Below are positions 1 to 9,204 of a stretch of DNA of 13,393 bases, in pieces; the stretch's first letter is position 1; the number at the start of each line of letters is the position of its first letter. The stretch is taken from assembly GCA_031421855.1 (NCBI GenBank), contig JANOPN010000081.1:1-13393 (forward strand), written 5' to 3'. Both the position numbers and the translations under genes were made by a program. The DNA is from JAAFHN01 sp031421855. GTDB lineage: Bacteria; Pseudomonadota; Gammaproteobacteria; Burkholderiales; Burkholderiaceae_C. A model generated the notes under the pieces. The model made no database searches, was not told the origin of the DNA, and was given only the letters and a program-made list of their open reading frames with translations.

Positions 1-3000
1 GGCAATGACCTGGTTTACACCGGCATTGACAACGACATCGTCAATGCGGGCGCGGGCGATGACACCGTGTTCACCGGCGCAGGCAACGACGTGGTGTTTG
101 GCGACGGAGCCAATGAGACGGGCGATGACATCATCATGCTGGAAGGCGGAAATGACGTCGCCTTTGGCGGCGACGGCGCTGATTTCATCAGCGGTGGCAC
201 GGGCAATGACGTGATTTCAGGTAACCGCGGCGATGACCAAGTATTTGGCGAAGACGGCTGGGACGCCCTTTTTGGCCAAGAAGGTGCCGATCAGTTGTAT
301 GGCATGGACGGCAATGACCTGCTCAATGGCGGTGCTGGCGACGACTTGCTCAGTGGCGGCAGTGGTAACGACGCTTTGACAGGTGGCGCGGGCGATGACA
401 TTTATGAAGTCGATGCGTTGGGCGACACAGTGATTGAAATGGTGGATGGCATAGACGCAGGCGGCACTGACACCGTTCGCTCGTCAATCAACTACACCCT
501 GGCCAATTCCCTGGAGAACCTGACCTTGATCGAAAATGAGGCAGTGGTCAATGCATCAACCAATGCCAGTATCGCCCCACTTGCCAATGGCGTCATCGCT
601 ACGGGCAATGCCGCCGACAACGTGCTGGTGGGCAACTCGGCCAACAATACTCTGTCTGGCATGGGCGGCGACGACCTGTTGGACGGTGGCAGGGGTGCAG
701 ACCAGCTGCTGGGTGGTGAGGGTGACGATATTTACTGGGTAGACAACGCCAATGACGTGGTGGTCGAAGTTGCGGACCAAGGCAATGACACCATCAAAGC
801 CCGCGTGACCTCCACTTTGTCGGACAACGTCGAAAACCTGAGCCTGGTGGGTATCAACGCCATTGACGGCACCGGCAATGCGCTGCACAACACTTTGGTA
901 GGCAACGACGCCGCCAACGTATTGGACGGCGGCGAAGGTGCTGACACCCTTCGTGGCAATGATGGCAACGACACCTACCTGGTAGACCACGAAGCGGATG
1001 AGATTTTTGAAAACGCCGCAGAAGGCGTTGACGCCGTGCAAGCCAGCGTGGACTACACCCTGGCCGACCATGTCGAAAACCTGACGCTGACCGGCGACGC
1101 ATTGGCAGCCACTGGCAACCAGTTGAACAACCAAATCACGGGCAACGCGCAAAACAACTTGCTGGACGGCGGTGCGGGTGCAGACGTGTTGACGGGTGGC
1201 GCTGGGGATGACACCTATGTTGTTGACCAAACAGACGATGAAGTGATTGAGCTGGCCGAAGAAGGCACCGACACTGTCGTGTCAAGCATCGACCTCACTT
1301 TGCAAGACAAGGTGGAGAACCTTTCTCTGTCTGGCGACGCCATTGCAGCCACTGGCAACGCGGCAGACAACGAATTGAAAGGCAACGCCCAAAATAACCT
1401 GCTAGACGGTGCTGAGGGTGCCGACCACTTGCTGGGTGGTGCGGGTGACGATGTCTACGTCGTGGACAACGCCGCAGACGTGGTGGTTGAACTGGCAGAC
1501 GAAGGCCAAGACACGGTTCAAGCCAATGTAAGCTACACCCTGTCAGACCATGTCGACAACTTGACCTTGACCGGCTCAGCAGCGATTGACGCCACCGGTA
1601 ACGCGCTGAGCAACACGATCACGGGCAATGCAGGCAACAACCTGCTGGACGGTGCAGCCGGTGCCGATGTCCTGGACGGCAGCGCGGGTGATGACACTTA
1701 TGTCGTCGACAATGCGGACGACACCGTTATAGAAGCCGCCAACGAAGGCGTGGACTCCGTCCAATCCAGCGTGAACTACTCACTGAGCAGCGACGTCGAA
1801 AATCTAATATTGACGGACAATGCCATTACTGCCACGGGCAACGCTTTAAATAACCAGATCACTGGCAACGCACAACATAATGTGTTGGACGGTGGCGCGG
1901 GTGCCGACGTGATGGTGGGCGGCACAGGCGATGACACCTACGCTGTGGATCAGGTGGGCGATACGGTGATCGAGCTTGACAATCAAGGTAACGACACGGT
2001 TGTCGCGACCATCGACTTGACGCTGCAAGACAATCTGGAAAATCTCACCCTCGCGGGCGACGCAATTGCTGGCACCGGAAATGCCGCCAACAACGATTTG
2101 CAGGGCAACGCCCACAACAACGTGCTGGACGGCGCAGCCGGTGCCGACAGCATGGCCGGTGGCGCGGGCGATGATGTCTACCTGGTAGACGGCGCAGCCG
2201 ACGTGGTGGTCGAGTTGGCCAATGACGGCCAAGACACCGTTCTTGCCAGTGTGAGCTATGCGCTTTCTTCCCATGTCGAAAATCTGACTTTGACAGGCGC
2301 AGACGCGATCAACGCGACAGGCAATGCACAAAGCAATACCTTGACGGGCAACACCAGCCATAACGTACTGGATGGCGCAGCGGGCGCTGACGTGATGGCA
2401 GGTGGCACGGGCAACGACACCTACGTGGTGGACAACGCCCACGACCAAGTGGCAGAAAATGCGGACGAAGGCACGGATACAGTGCAAGCCAATGTCACGC
2501 ACACGCTGGCGAACCAGGTGGAACAGCTGACGCTGACGGGTACTGCCAACATCAACGGCACTGGAAACAGCCTTGACAACACCCTCACGGGCAACTCAGC
2601 CGATAACACCTTAGATGGCGGCGCGGGTGCCGACATGATGACTGGTGGTGCGGGTGACGACACCTACGTGGTGGACAACGCGGCGGACGTTGTGACCGAA
2701 GACTTGAACGCGGGTACCGATACCGTGCTGGCGAGCGTCAACTATGCAACGGCCCACAACGTGGAGCACCTGGTTCTCACTGGCCTTGCCAGCGCGGGTA
2801 CGGGCAACGCCATGAATAATCAAATCACGGGCAATGCCCAGGACAACCTGATTGATGGCGGCGCAGGGGCCGATGTGCTGGCTGGTGGCGCGGGCGACGA
2901 CACCTATGTGGTCGACAATGCGGGTGACACGGTCTTGGAAGTCTCTAGCGAAGGCGTGGACACCGTCCAATCCAGTGTGAATTACGTGCTGTTGGCCAAC

Positions 3001-5565
3001 CTCGAAAACTTGACCCTGACTGGCACACAGGCAGACACCGCCACCGGCAACGCGCTGGAGAACGTCATCACAGGCAACAGCGGCAACAACACCCTTGACG
3101 GTGGCGCGGGTGCCGATGTGATGGCCGGCACAGCGGGTGACGACACCTACATTGTGGACAACACCGCGGACTCGGTGGTAGAGCTGGCCGGTAACGGCAC
3201 GGACGCAGTGATTGCCAGCGTGAGTTACAGCTTGGCTGCCAACGTGGAGAACCTGACTTTGGTCGGAACTGCGACGGCTGCCACAGGCAATGAGCTGGGC
3301 AACGAGCTGATTGGCAACGCACAAATCAATTTACTGGACGGTGGTGCAGGCGCCGACGCGATGGCGGGTGGCCTGGGCGACGACACTTATATCGTTGACA
3401 ACGCGGGTGACCTTGTCTCCGAAGTGGCAGGCGAAGGCATAGACCAAGTGCAGTCTTCCGTCAGCTTTGCCCTGTCTGCCCATCTTGAAAACCTGACTTT
3501 GACCGGAACCGGCGCGAATAGCGCCTTGGGCAATGACCTTGTCAACGAGATCAACGGCAATGGCGCCAACAATGCCCTTGACGGGGGTGCCGGCGCAGAC
3601 CGCATGGCGGGTGGCGCGGGCGATGACCTCTATGCGGTCGACAACCTGGGCGACACCGTGACCGAGTTTGCCAATGCGGGCACTGACTCCGTAGTCGCCA
3701 GCGTAAGCTATACCTTGTCAGACTTTGTTGAACATTTAACCTTAACCGGTGACGCAGTGGTCGCCACTGGCAACGCTTTGAACAATGTCTTGGCGGGCAA
3801 TGCCAAGGACAACCTGATCGATGGCGGCGCGGGAGCCGACTCGATGGCGGGCGACTTAGGCAACGACACCTACGTGATCGACAACATCCTTGACACTGTG
3901 ACCGAGGCCGCGGGTGCTGGCACCGACACCGTGAACACCAGCGTGACCCTGACGCTGGCAGACAACGTGGAGAATTTGACTTTGACGGGATCGGCTGCTA
4001 TTCAAGGCACTGGCAATGGCTTGGACAACGTGTTGACCGGCAATTCAGCCAACAACGCCTTGAGTGGCGGTGCGGGCAATGACACCTATGTTTACAACCT
4101 GGGTGGTGGTCTTGACACGATCACCGACAGCAATGGTGCCGACACACTCAAATTTGGCGTCGGTTTGACCCTGGACAACGTGGCTTTGCGTGTGGTGACC
4201 GTGAACGGGCAAAAAGTAGCCCAAATCAGGGTATTGGATGCAGCGGGCAATGAGATCGCAACCCAAGGCATTGACTACCTGATGACCCTGGACGCCCAAG
4301 GTCGTTTGACTTCGCCCCTTGAATCCTTTGTGTTTGCCGACGGCAAAACCTATGGCTGGTCCGACCTGTCAATCCAGTCCACTTCATTGATCGGCACCCA
4401 CAAGGCGGACCTGTTGATTGGCGGCAGAAACGACGACTATATCTTTGGCAGCAACGGCAAAGATGTGTTGTACGGTGGTTCGGGCAATGACACGATGGAC
4501 GGTGACAACGACGACGACCTGCTGTTTGGTGGCGGCGGCAATGACAAGCTCTATGGCGGCAATGGCAATGACCAATTGACGGGCGAAGCTGGGGATGACC
4601 TGCTGGACGGGTTTAACGGCAACGACGTCTTGGTTGACATGCTGGGCAACAATAAGTTGTCCGGTGGCAATGGCGACGACACCGTGACGGCGGGCGCTGG
4701 CAATGACTTGATCGACACCAACAATGGCCGTGACAAGGTGTTTGCTGGTGACGGCAACAACACCATCAGCACCGGCAACGACGACGATTACGTAGTGGCA
4801 GGTGCGGGAATAGACTCCATCGACACCGACAATGGCCGGGACATTGTGCAAGCGGGCGGGGGTGGAGACGCGATCGTGACGGGCAACGACAGCGATTTGG
4901 TGGATGCGGGTGCTGGTAACGACGTCATCAGCACCGGCAATGGCTCAGATTGGATTGCCGCTGGCAAAGGGGACGACGTGATTGACGCGGGCCTGGATCG
5001 GAACATCCTGGCCTTCAATCGGGGCGATGGAGCCGATACCGTCAACAACAGTCTTTGGGGCAATGACACGATCAGCCTGGGTCAAGGCATTCGTTATGCA
5101 GACATGAAGTTGGCCAAATCGGGCAATAACCTGGTGTTGACCCTAGGAGGTGGCGACAGCCTGACTCTGAGTAACTGGTATTCCAATGCGCAGAACCATG
5201 GTGTCAGCCGTCTGCAAGTGGTGACCGTCGGGGGAGACTATGACGCGACTTCCACCAACGCCCTGCTGAACAAGCAAGTGGAGCAATTTGACTTCGCCAA
5301 ATTGGTTCAAAAATTTGATGCAGCAGTCTTAACGTCCAACGCTCAGGCCAGTGGCTGGTCAGTCATGAATGGGCTGTTGGACTCGCACCTGTCGGGCAGC
5401 AACACCCAGGCGCTGGGAGGCGATTTGAGCTTTCAGTATGCGACAACTGGCGCGTTGACCGACATCGGCTTGTCAGCGGCACAGTCCAGCTTGGCGTCAG
5501 GCACGGGAATGCAGACGCTCAAGACTCGCAGTCAGTTTGAAATTGACGCCTTGCGTTTGGGTTGA
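1..5565 (+). CDS. Giant RTX calcium-binding exoprotein/adhesin, 3' part (5' end outside window)
   Basis: The frame is open from base 1 to a TGA at 5563-5565, giving 1854 visible residues; the start lies upstream. Residues 1-130 are classic RTX nonapeptides (GGxGxDxxx type). Residues about 131-1365 are a tandem array of about 15 modules near 80 residues each. A non-repeat beta-rich segment with LESFVFADG (about 1366-1460, like hemolysin-type calcium-binding related domains) follows, then a second nonapeptide block (about 1465-1665), a second such segment (about 1670-1750) and a C-terminal tail without RTX repeats. RTX proteins leave the cell unfolded through type I secretion, reading an uncleaved C-terminal signal, and fold when they bind Ca2+ outside. 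No lipase, protease or hemolysin domain is visible, so adhesin, surface-layer or biofilm roles are open. A HlyD gene follows after 49 bp, suggesting an operon. The RTX assignment is firm; the exact role is not. Confidence 0.93.
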   Translation, partial: GNDLVYTGIDNDIVNAGAGDDTVFTGAGNDVVFGDGANETGDDIIMLEGGNDVAFGGDGADFISGGTGNDVISGNRGDDQVFGEDGWDALFGQEGADQLYGMDGNDLLNGGAGDDLLSGGSGNDALTGGAGDDIYEVDALGDTVIEMVDGIDAGGTDTVRSSINYTLANSLENLTLIENEAVVNASTNASIAPLANGVIATGNAADNVLVGNSANNTLSGMGGDDLLDGGRGADQLLGGEGDDIYWVDNANDVVVEVADQGNDTIKARVTSTLSDNVENLSLVGINAIDGTGNALHNTLVGNDAANVLDGGEGADTLRGNDGNDTYLVDHEADEIFENAAEGVDAVQASVDYTLADHVENLTLTGDALAATGNQLNNQITGNAQNNLLDGGAGADVLTGGAGDDTYVVDQTDDEVIELAEEGTDTVVSSIDLTLQDKVENLSLSGDAIAATGNAADNELKGNAQNNLLDGAEGADHLLGGAGDDVYVVDNAADVVVELADEGQDTVQANVSYTLSDHVDNLTLTGSAAIDATGNALSNTITGNAGNNLLDGAAGADVLDGSAGDDTYVVDNADDTVIEAANEGVDSVQSSVNYSLSSDVENLILTDNAITATGNALNNQITGNAQHNVLDGGAGADVMVGGTGDDTYAVDQVGDTVIELDNQGNDTVVATIDLTLQDNLENLTLAGDAIAGTGNAANNDLQGNAHNNVLDGAAGADSMAGGAGDDVYLVDGAADVVVELANDGQDTVLASVSYALSSHVENLTLTGADAINATGNAQSNTLTGNTSHNVLDGAAGADVMAGGTGNDTYVVDNAHDQVAENADEGTDTVQANVTHTLANQVEQLTLTGTANINGTGNSLDNTLTGNSADNTLDGGAGADMMTGGAGDDTYVVDNAADVVTEDLNAGTDTVLASVNYATAHNVEHLVLTGLASAGTGNAMNNQITGNAQDNLIDGGAGADVLAGGAGDDTYVVDNAGDTVLEVSSEGVDTVQSSVNYVLLANLENLTLTGTQADTATGNALENVITGNSGNNTLDGGAGADVMAGTAGDDTYIVDNTADSVVELAGNGTDAVIASVSYSLAANVENLTLVGTATAATGNELGNELIGNAQINLLDGGAGADAMAGGLGDDTYIVDNAGDLVSEVAGEGIDQVQSSVSFALSAHLENLTLTGTGANSALGNDLVNEINGNGANNALDGGAGADRMAGGAGDDLYAVDNLGDTVTEFANAGTDSVVASVSYTLSDFVEHLTLTGDAVVATGNALNNVLAGNAKDNLIDGGAGADSMAGDLGNDTYVIDNILDTVTEAAGAGTDTVNTSVTLTLADNVENLTLTGSAAIQGTGNGLDNVLTGNSANNALSGGAGNDTYVYNLGGGLDTITDSNGADTLKFGVGLTLDNVALRVVTVNGQKVAQIRVLDAAGNEIATQGIDYLMTLDAQGRLTSPLESFVFADGKTYGWSDLSIQSTSLIGTHKADLLIGGRNDDYIFGSNGKDVLYGGSGNDTMDGDNDDDLLFGGGGNDKLYGGNGNDQLTGEAGDDLLDGFNGNDVLVDMLGNNKLSGGNGDDTVTAGAGNDLIDTNNGRDKVFAGDGNNTISTGNDDDYVVAGAGIDSIDTDNGRDIVQAGGGGDAIVTGNDSDLVDAGAGNDVISTGNGSDWIAAGKGDDVIDAGLDRNILAFNRGDGADTVNNSLWGNDTISLGQGIRYADMKLAKSGNNLVLTLGGGDSLTLSNWYSNAQNHGVSRLQVVTVGGDYDATSTNALLNKQVEQFDFAKLVQKFDAAVLTSNAQASGWSVMNGLLDSHLSGSNTQALGGDLSFQYATTGALTDIGLSAAQSSLASGTGMQTLKTRSQFEIDALRLG
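391..4095 (+). repeat. Tandem array of ~80-residue RTX-containing modules
   Basis: The motif G(D/N)DxYxVD occurs 15 times at roughly 240-246 bp spacing, with a sixteenth, degenerate copy (GNDTYVYN) closing the array. Each module has a Y/VD turn, a D-T-V strand, an ENLTLTG-like strand, TGNxxxNxxxGNxxxN, then LDGGAGAD and GGAGDD, so each contributes about two calcium-binding nonapeptides. Modules are 80 or 81 residues; the first is longer through an insertion rich in Asn, Ala and Ser (about residues 180-200). Modules are similar in protein but diverged in DNA, so recent slippage is unlikely for most of them. Confidence 0.9.
4390..4998 (+). repeat. C-terminal block of RTX nonapeptide repeats
   Basis: About twenty short Gly-Asp/Asn-rich units such as GGSGNDTMD, GGGGNDKLY and GGNGNDQLT run in frame. 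The second half shifts to a less glycine-rich variant with STGNDDD, DTDNGRD and STGNGSD units. This is typical of the Ca2+-binding parallel beta-roll that precedes the C-terminal secretion signal of RTX proteins. Confidence 0.85.
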
Positions 5566-5614
5566 ACCCTTTGATTTGACGGCCCAAGCCCAAACCGATG
5601 GACAACCTCTGACC

Positions 5615-6955
5615 ATGAAAAATACGGCTTCTAAGGCTGATGACTTTGCACCTGACTTGTTGAGCATTCAAGAGCGCCCCCCAGCGCGACTGCCCCGCAC
5701 GGTGGCTTATGTCACTGGAAGCTTGTTCACAGCTTTGTTGCTTTGGGCTGTGTTTGGCAAGCTGGACGTGGTGGCTAGCGCTGAGGGCCGCTTGGTGCCC
5801 CGCAATTACAGCCGGGTGCTGCAACCCTCGGAGCCGGGCATTGTGCGCGAGGTGCTGGTGCGCGAAGGTGATGAGGTTCAACCAGGGCAGGTGCTGCTGC
5901 GAATGGACGCTACGGCTGCCAGCGCCGATCTGGCGACCTTGCAGGCCGACAGCGCATTGAAGGCCTTGAGCCTGCGGCGGGTCGATGCTGAACTCAGGGG
6001 CCAACCGCTGACCGCGGTACCGGGCGACCCACCTGCAGTAGCCGCGCAGGTTTTAGCCCAGTTTCAAGCGCATCGGCAAAGCTACCAGGATGCTTTGGCA
6101 CAAGAGCAAGCCAGTTTGACCCGAGCCCAAGCGGAGTTGACCAGCGCAGGCCAACAACTGGCCAAATTGAAGGCCACACTGCCCCTGTACCAACAATCTG
6201 CCCAGTCTTACGAAAAACTCGTCAAAGAAGGTTTTGTATCTGAATTGGGTGCCAATGACAAGGTTCGTGAGCGCATCGAAAAGGAGCAGGAGCTAAAAGT
6301 TCAAGAAGCGAATCAAGCAGGACTGGCTGCCGCCGTTGAGCAATCGCGCAAAAAACTCGCGCAAATCAAGTCGGGCTATGAGAGCCAACTGCTCAACGAG
6401 CGAGTGGACTTGCAAAACCAGAGCCAAAGGGTCATAGGCGAGCTGCAAAAGCAGACCTACAAGTCGGGTTTGCTCGAATTGCGTGCCACCGAGGCTGGAA
6501 CGGTCAAAGACATGGCGAGCTACAAGCCGGGCGCGGTGGTGCAGCCAGGCGCAGCCTTGCTCAATATTGTTCCCAAGAATGAGCCGCTGATGGCCGAAGT
6601 GGCCATTCGCAACGAAGATGTTGGGTTCATCGCGGTGGGTCAAAGCGTCAAGCTGAAGCTTCAAGCCTATCCGTTTCAAAAGTACGGCATGTTGGACGGC
6701 ACCGCCGAGGTCATCAGCGCCGATTCATCAGCCAATGACCCCCAAAAGGCTGTGGCACAGGGCCAAAACCCCCAGAGCTACAAAGTGCTGGTGAAACTAT
6801 TGAACCAAGAACTTAAAAGCTCGACGGGCGAAATTCTCAAATTGACCCCTGGCATGGCCGTTCAAGCTGAAATTCACCAAGGGCGAAGAACGGTACTGGA
6901 ATACCTGTTGTCGCCAGTCCAAAAAGTGGCTCAGGAGGCGGCGCGGGAGCGGTAG
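5615..6955 (+). CDS. HlyD-family type I secretion periplasmic adaptor
   Basis: This 446-residue protein would link an inner-membrane ABC exporter to a TolC-like channel. It has a short cytosolic N-terminus (1-29), one membrane helix (about 30-47), then the first half of a lipoyl-like domain around V-L-Q-P-S-E-P-G-I-V-R-E-V with G-D-E-V-Q-P-G-Q (about 68-100). A long Gln/Glu/Ala-rich coiled coil (about 105-285) follows, then the returning lipoyl half with Y-K-P-G-A-V-V-Q-P-G (about 300-315) and a beta-barrel with A-Y-P-F-Q-K-Y-G, the usual late HlyD signature. The frame is open from 5537, but that start overlaps the RTX gene; I chose 5615 because MKNTASK gives the normal short cytosolic tail. 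No strong Shine-Dalgarno supports either start. Its length is normal for the family. No exporter gene is beside it, since a recombinase on the other strand follows, so its ABC partner may be the gene at 9418 or may lie outside the window. Confidence 0.92.
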   Translation: MKNTASKADDFAPDLLSIQERPPARLPRTVAYVTGSLFTALLLWAVFGKLDVVASAEGRLVPRNYSRVLQPSEPGIVREVLVREGDEVQPGQVLLRMDATAASADLATLQADSALKALSLRRVDAELRGQPLTAVPGDPPAVAAQVLAQFQAHRQSYQDALAQEQASLTRAQAELTSAGQQLAKLKATLPLYQQSAQSYEKLVKEGFVSELGANDKVRERIEKEQELKVQEANQAGLAAAVEQSRKKLAQIKSGYESQLLNERVDLQNQSQRVIGELQKQTYKSGLLELRATEAGTVKDMASYKPGAVVQPGAALLNIVPKNEPLMAEVAIRNEDVGFIAVGQSVKLKLQAYPFQKYGMLDGTAEVISADSSANDPQKAVAQGQNPQSYKVLVKLLNQELKSSTGEILKLTPGMAVQAEIHQGRRTVLEYLLSPVQKVAQEAARER

Positions 6956-7052
6956 GACGCAATGCGTGGGCGTTCCGCCAGCCTGAAATATTTGGCAGAT
7001 CTTGGGTTGTCCAAAAGGGGCAGCTTGGTTTGAAAAAGGCCGTTCTCTGCGG

Positions 7053-8078
7053 TTACATTCCCCCCACCTGATATTGGGATGGAAGACCAATGGCTTCGGC
7101 AATACGGCTCAATTCCTCCAAAGCCTTCCCAATGTTCTGAAGCCGCGTAGTTTTGGGATAAGAGCGCGTGACCGCTGTTCCGTAGACCAAAATGACGAAC
7201 CGACCGCGTGAGCCAGAATGCCCGAGCCACTGAGACGCCAGCGCCAACGCCTCGTTTCGCGGTACTCCCGCATCTTGCAGTTCAATGAGCTTGTCGACGC
7301 AGTACCGATAGCGGAGCGAATGTGGCGCGAATTTGCCCACAAGCCCGACGGCTGTGGCAATGCGGTGATAACGCCTTCTTGCACCGGCCAAGCCGGTACC
7401 CGGCGGCCCTTCAAGCAAAAATCCGTCATTGTTCCGCGCAAACCCCAGTGCTGCTGCAATTGCAGCAAACGTCTCTTGCGCGTATTTTTCTATAACGGCT
7501 GAGCGGCGTGATCGCCCGCCTTTGGTGCCGTCGGAAATATGGATGTCTTCAGGTTGCCGACCCATGAGCGCCTTCGCTTGCTTCGCAAAGATGGTCAGAG
7601 CGCTGGTACTCATCAAAGCTTCCAATCCACGAAGACCGAGGTACCGCTCCAGCCGGATCATGTGAGCGAAACCCACTTCGTCAATTGCAAGCGCTTGTTG
7701 GAGAACTTCAAGGTATTTCTCATCTGTAATAGGCTCTTTGGTACCTTTGGGGCAGCGCTTGACAAGGCCGAGCGCTGCGCTGTCATTCAAACCCGTCTTT
7801 TCCAGATCCTGCCCTCGAGTTTTTGCCAACGCTCTTACGCTGGAGACTTTGTTGTTGATGGTCGCCGTGCCTACGCCGGAACCTTTTAGGTGAGTAACCC
7901 AGGCCGCAAGCCAAGCCGCGTCTACCCTACCGATGTCGCTCATCGGGTGGCCTTGCTCAAGGCAGAAACCAATGAACTCACGCCCGCTTGAGGTTCGGGT
8001 TCTGCGCGTGGCTTTGCTGCCGCCTCGATTGTTGTTGGCAACACTGACGGTGTGGATGGCGGCTCGTTTGATTGACAT
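7053..8078 (-). CDS. Tyrosine recombinase / integrase, standalone
   Basis: This 341-residue protein has an N-terminal SAM-like core-binding domain (about 10-105) and a catalytic domain (about 115-315). The likely catalytic set is visible: Arg150 in Y-L-G-L-R-G, Lys186 in G-T-K-G-G-R, His253 and Arg256 in P-H-S-L-R-Y, His287 in W-L-G-H-S and Tyr299 in I-L-V-Y-G. The spacing resembles the putative-integrase families seen in proteobacteria (Integrase_1-like, by recollection) more than the lambda type. An upstream in-frame ATG at 8147 would add 23 unlikely residues; the start at 8078 has GGAG (8084-8087) at good distance. The gene is complete and no other phage, excisionase or tRNA sequence is seen nearby. 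It sits between an RTX-hlyD unit and an ABC exporter, pointing convergently at hlyD, with 97 bp between their stops. It could mobilise a small island or be a leftover of one. Confidence 0.85.
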   Translation of the reverse strand: MSIKRAAIHTVSVANNNRGGSKATRRTRTSSGREFIGFCLEQGHPMSDIGRVDAAWLAAWVTHLKGSGVGTATINNKVSSVRALAKTRGQDLEKTGLNDSAALGLVKRCPKGTKEPITDEKYLEVLQQALAIDEVGFAHMIRLERYLGLRGLEALMSTSALTIFAKQAKALMGRQPEDIHISDGTKGGRSRRSAVIEKYAQETFAAIAAALGFARNNDGFLLEGPPGTGLAGARRRYHRIATAVGLVGKFAPHSLRYRYCVDKLIELQDAGVPRNEALALASQWLGHSGSRGRFVILVYGTAVTRSYPKTTRLQNIGKALEELSRIAEAIGLPSQYQVGGM

Positions 8079-8636
8079 GAGGACTCCGAAACGGAAGGTT
8101 GAAAGTGGAAAGCGATAAAAATTTCGATGGGCAACAAGCGGATACAACCCGCGCCAAGCGCCCTGAGATCCTTACAAATCGCGGTGCAAGCGCCGCCGAT
8201 GAGAACTGTCTGGGATACAGATGGCGCATTCAGCGAGAGCAGATTAAGGAAGTCTATGGATGTCGTTGATGAGTCTGCGGCGAGCGGGTGGTGGTGTTGA
8301 GGTTGCAATTCCCATGACAGGAAACGCCGCTGCAGATCTTTCGGGTTTGACACGATGGCTCTTTGTGGGGCGCTGTCATTTTTCGCTTGAATCCCTTACC
8401 CAGTCAGTAAGACCATGATTCGATTGACCTTTCACAAATTTAGGCACACGCTTGCGGTGTACGTCCCTCTTCGTTGCCACTGAGGTGTCGCTGATTCGGT
8501 AGGCAATTCATTCCGCTGTGCCAATTGGCATGCTTCATAAACTCCCTCCGCCCCTGCCCGCTGAGCAATGCAGCGGCGACTATTTACGACTTCGCGATCC
8601 ACAGGTTGACCGCCAATTTGGCCCGATACTTTTCAA

Positions 8637-8658
8637 TGCGCGTCGTCAGCGACGCGCA
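8637..8658. repeat. Inverted repeat, 9-bp stem and 4-nt loop
   Basis: TGCGCGTCG (8637-8645) is followed by TCAG and then its exact reverse complement CGACGCGCA (8650-8658). The stem is GC-rich and would form a stable hairpin in RNA or single-stranded DNA. No U-tract follows on either strand, so it is not a standard intrinsic terminator. It lies in the gene-poor region and may be a relic of a coding sequence or a protein-binding site. Confidence 0.6.
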
Positions 8659-9182
8659 CAGGTCCTGGTGGCCCTGAGACCACGCTCTTTTTGACGGTGA
8701 TGAGCCGCCTGATATCCATTTCAGTGCCGCAAATTGCGTATTTTGAAAGGGTTAGCCCTCTGGAGGCCTGACGACATGGTAGGTCAGTCGTTGATGGGTT
8801 TTGGTTCAATAACCATGGTTCTTTGGGGCGCATTCGTATCCGAAGGCACGCTGGACACGATCACCATTGGTGGTACATCCTTTGCTTGTCAGCGAAAGGT
8901 CTTTGGTGTGTGACCGGTAACGATGAAACGGTGCAGGAAAGGTGGCGGCCAGATTCCGAAATGCTATTGTGATTCAGCACCCGAAGCTAGCATATGTCGC
9001 GCAGGCAAGGGGCAAACTTGAAACAGGGGATTACGATGCTTACTAAATTTTGGTTCAACCACCATGCCGTTGTTGCCGCCCTTTGCGAGCGCGGACTGGG
9101 CACCATGACCTACGTGACCACGTGCGTGGAGATTGCCTCGATCCACCATTAGCGCGAATCTCAGCCGCGCTGAACCCGCCCA

Positions 9183-9204
9183 AAATGTTCACGCGTGAAC
9201 ATTT
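9183..9204. promoter_or_regulatory. 22-bp perfect palindrome, candidate operator
   Basis: The half-site AAATGTTCACG (9183-9193) is followed directly by its exact reverse complement (9194-9204). A core of ATGTTCAC/GTGAACAT around a central CG is the style of LacI/GalR-family operators, though other dimeric regulators also bind such sites. It lies 213 bp upstream of the ABC exporter start at 9418, with no gene between, so it could control that operon. No matching regulator gene is in the window and I cannot place a convincing promoter beside it. Confidence 0.5.

Noticed and set aside
556..1230. Long minus-strand ORFs opposite the RTX array (also at 1846-2502 and 2611-3324)
   Set aside because: They are periodic Val/His/Gly-rich shadows of the repeated RTX coding sequence, with no independent support.
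391..4095. Regular ~240-bp periodicity resembling a CRISPR-like array
   Set aside because: The period is far too long, units are protein-coding in one frame and differ throughout, which fits RTX modules.
6945..7060. Possible terminator between hlyD and the recombinase
   Set aside because: Short GC-rich pairings exist, but there is no stable stem followed by a T-run on either strand.
7940..8353. 137-codon minus-strand ORF overlapping the recombinase 5' end
   Set aside because: It overlaps the clear recombinase gene in another frame, matches no family I know, and its last half is simply the shadow of that gene.
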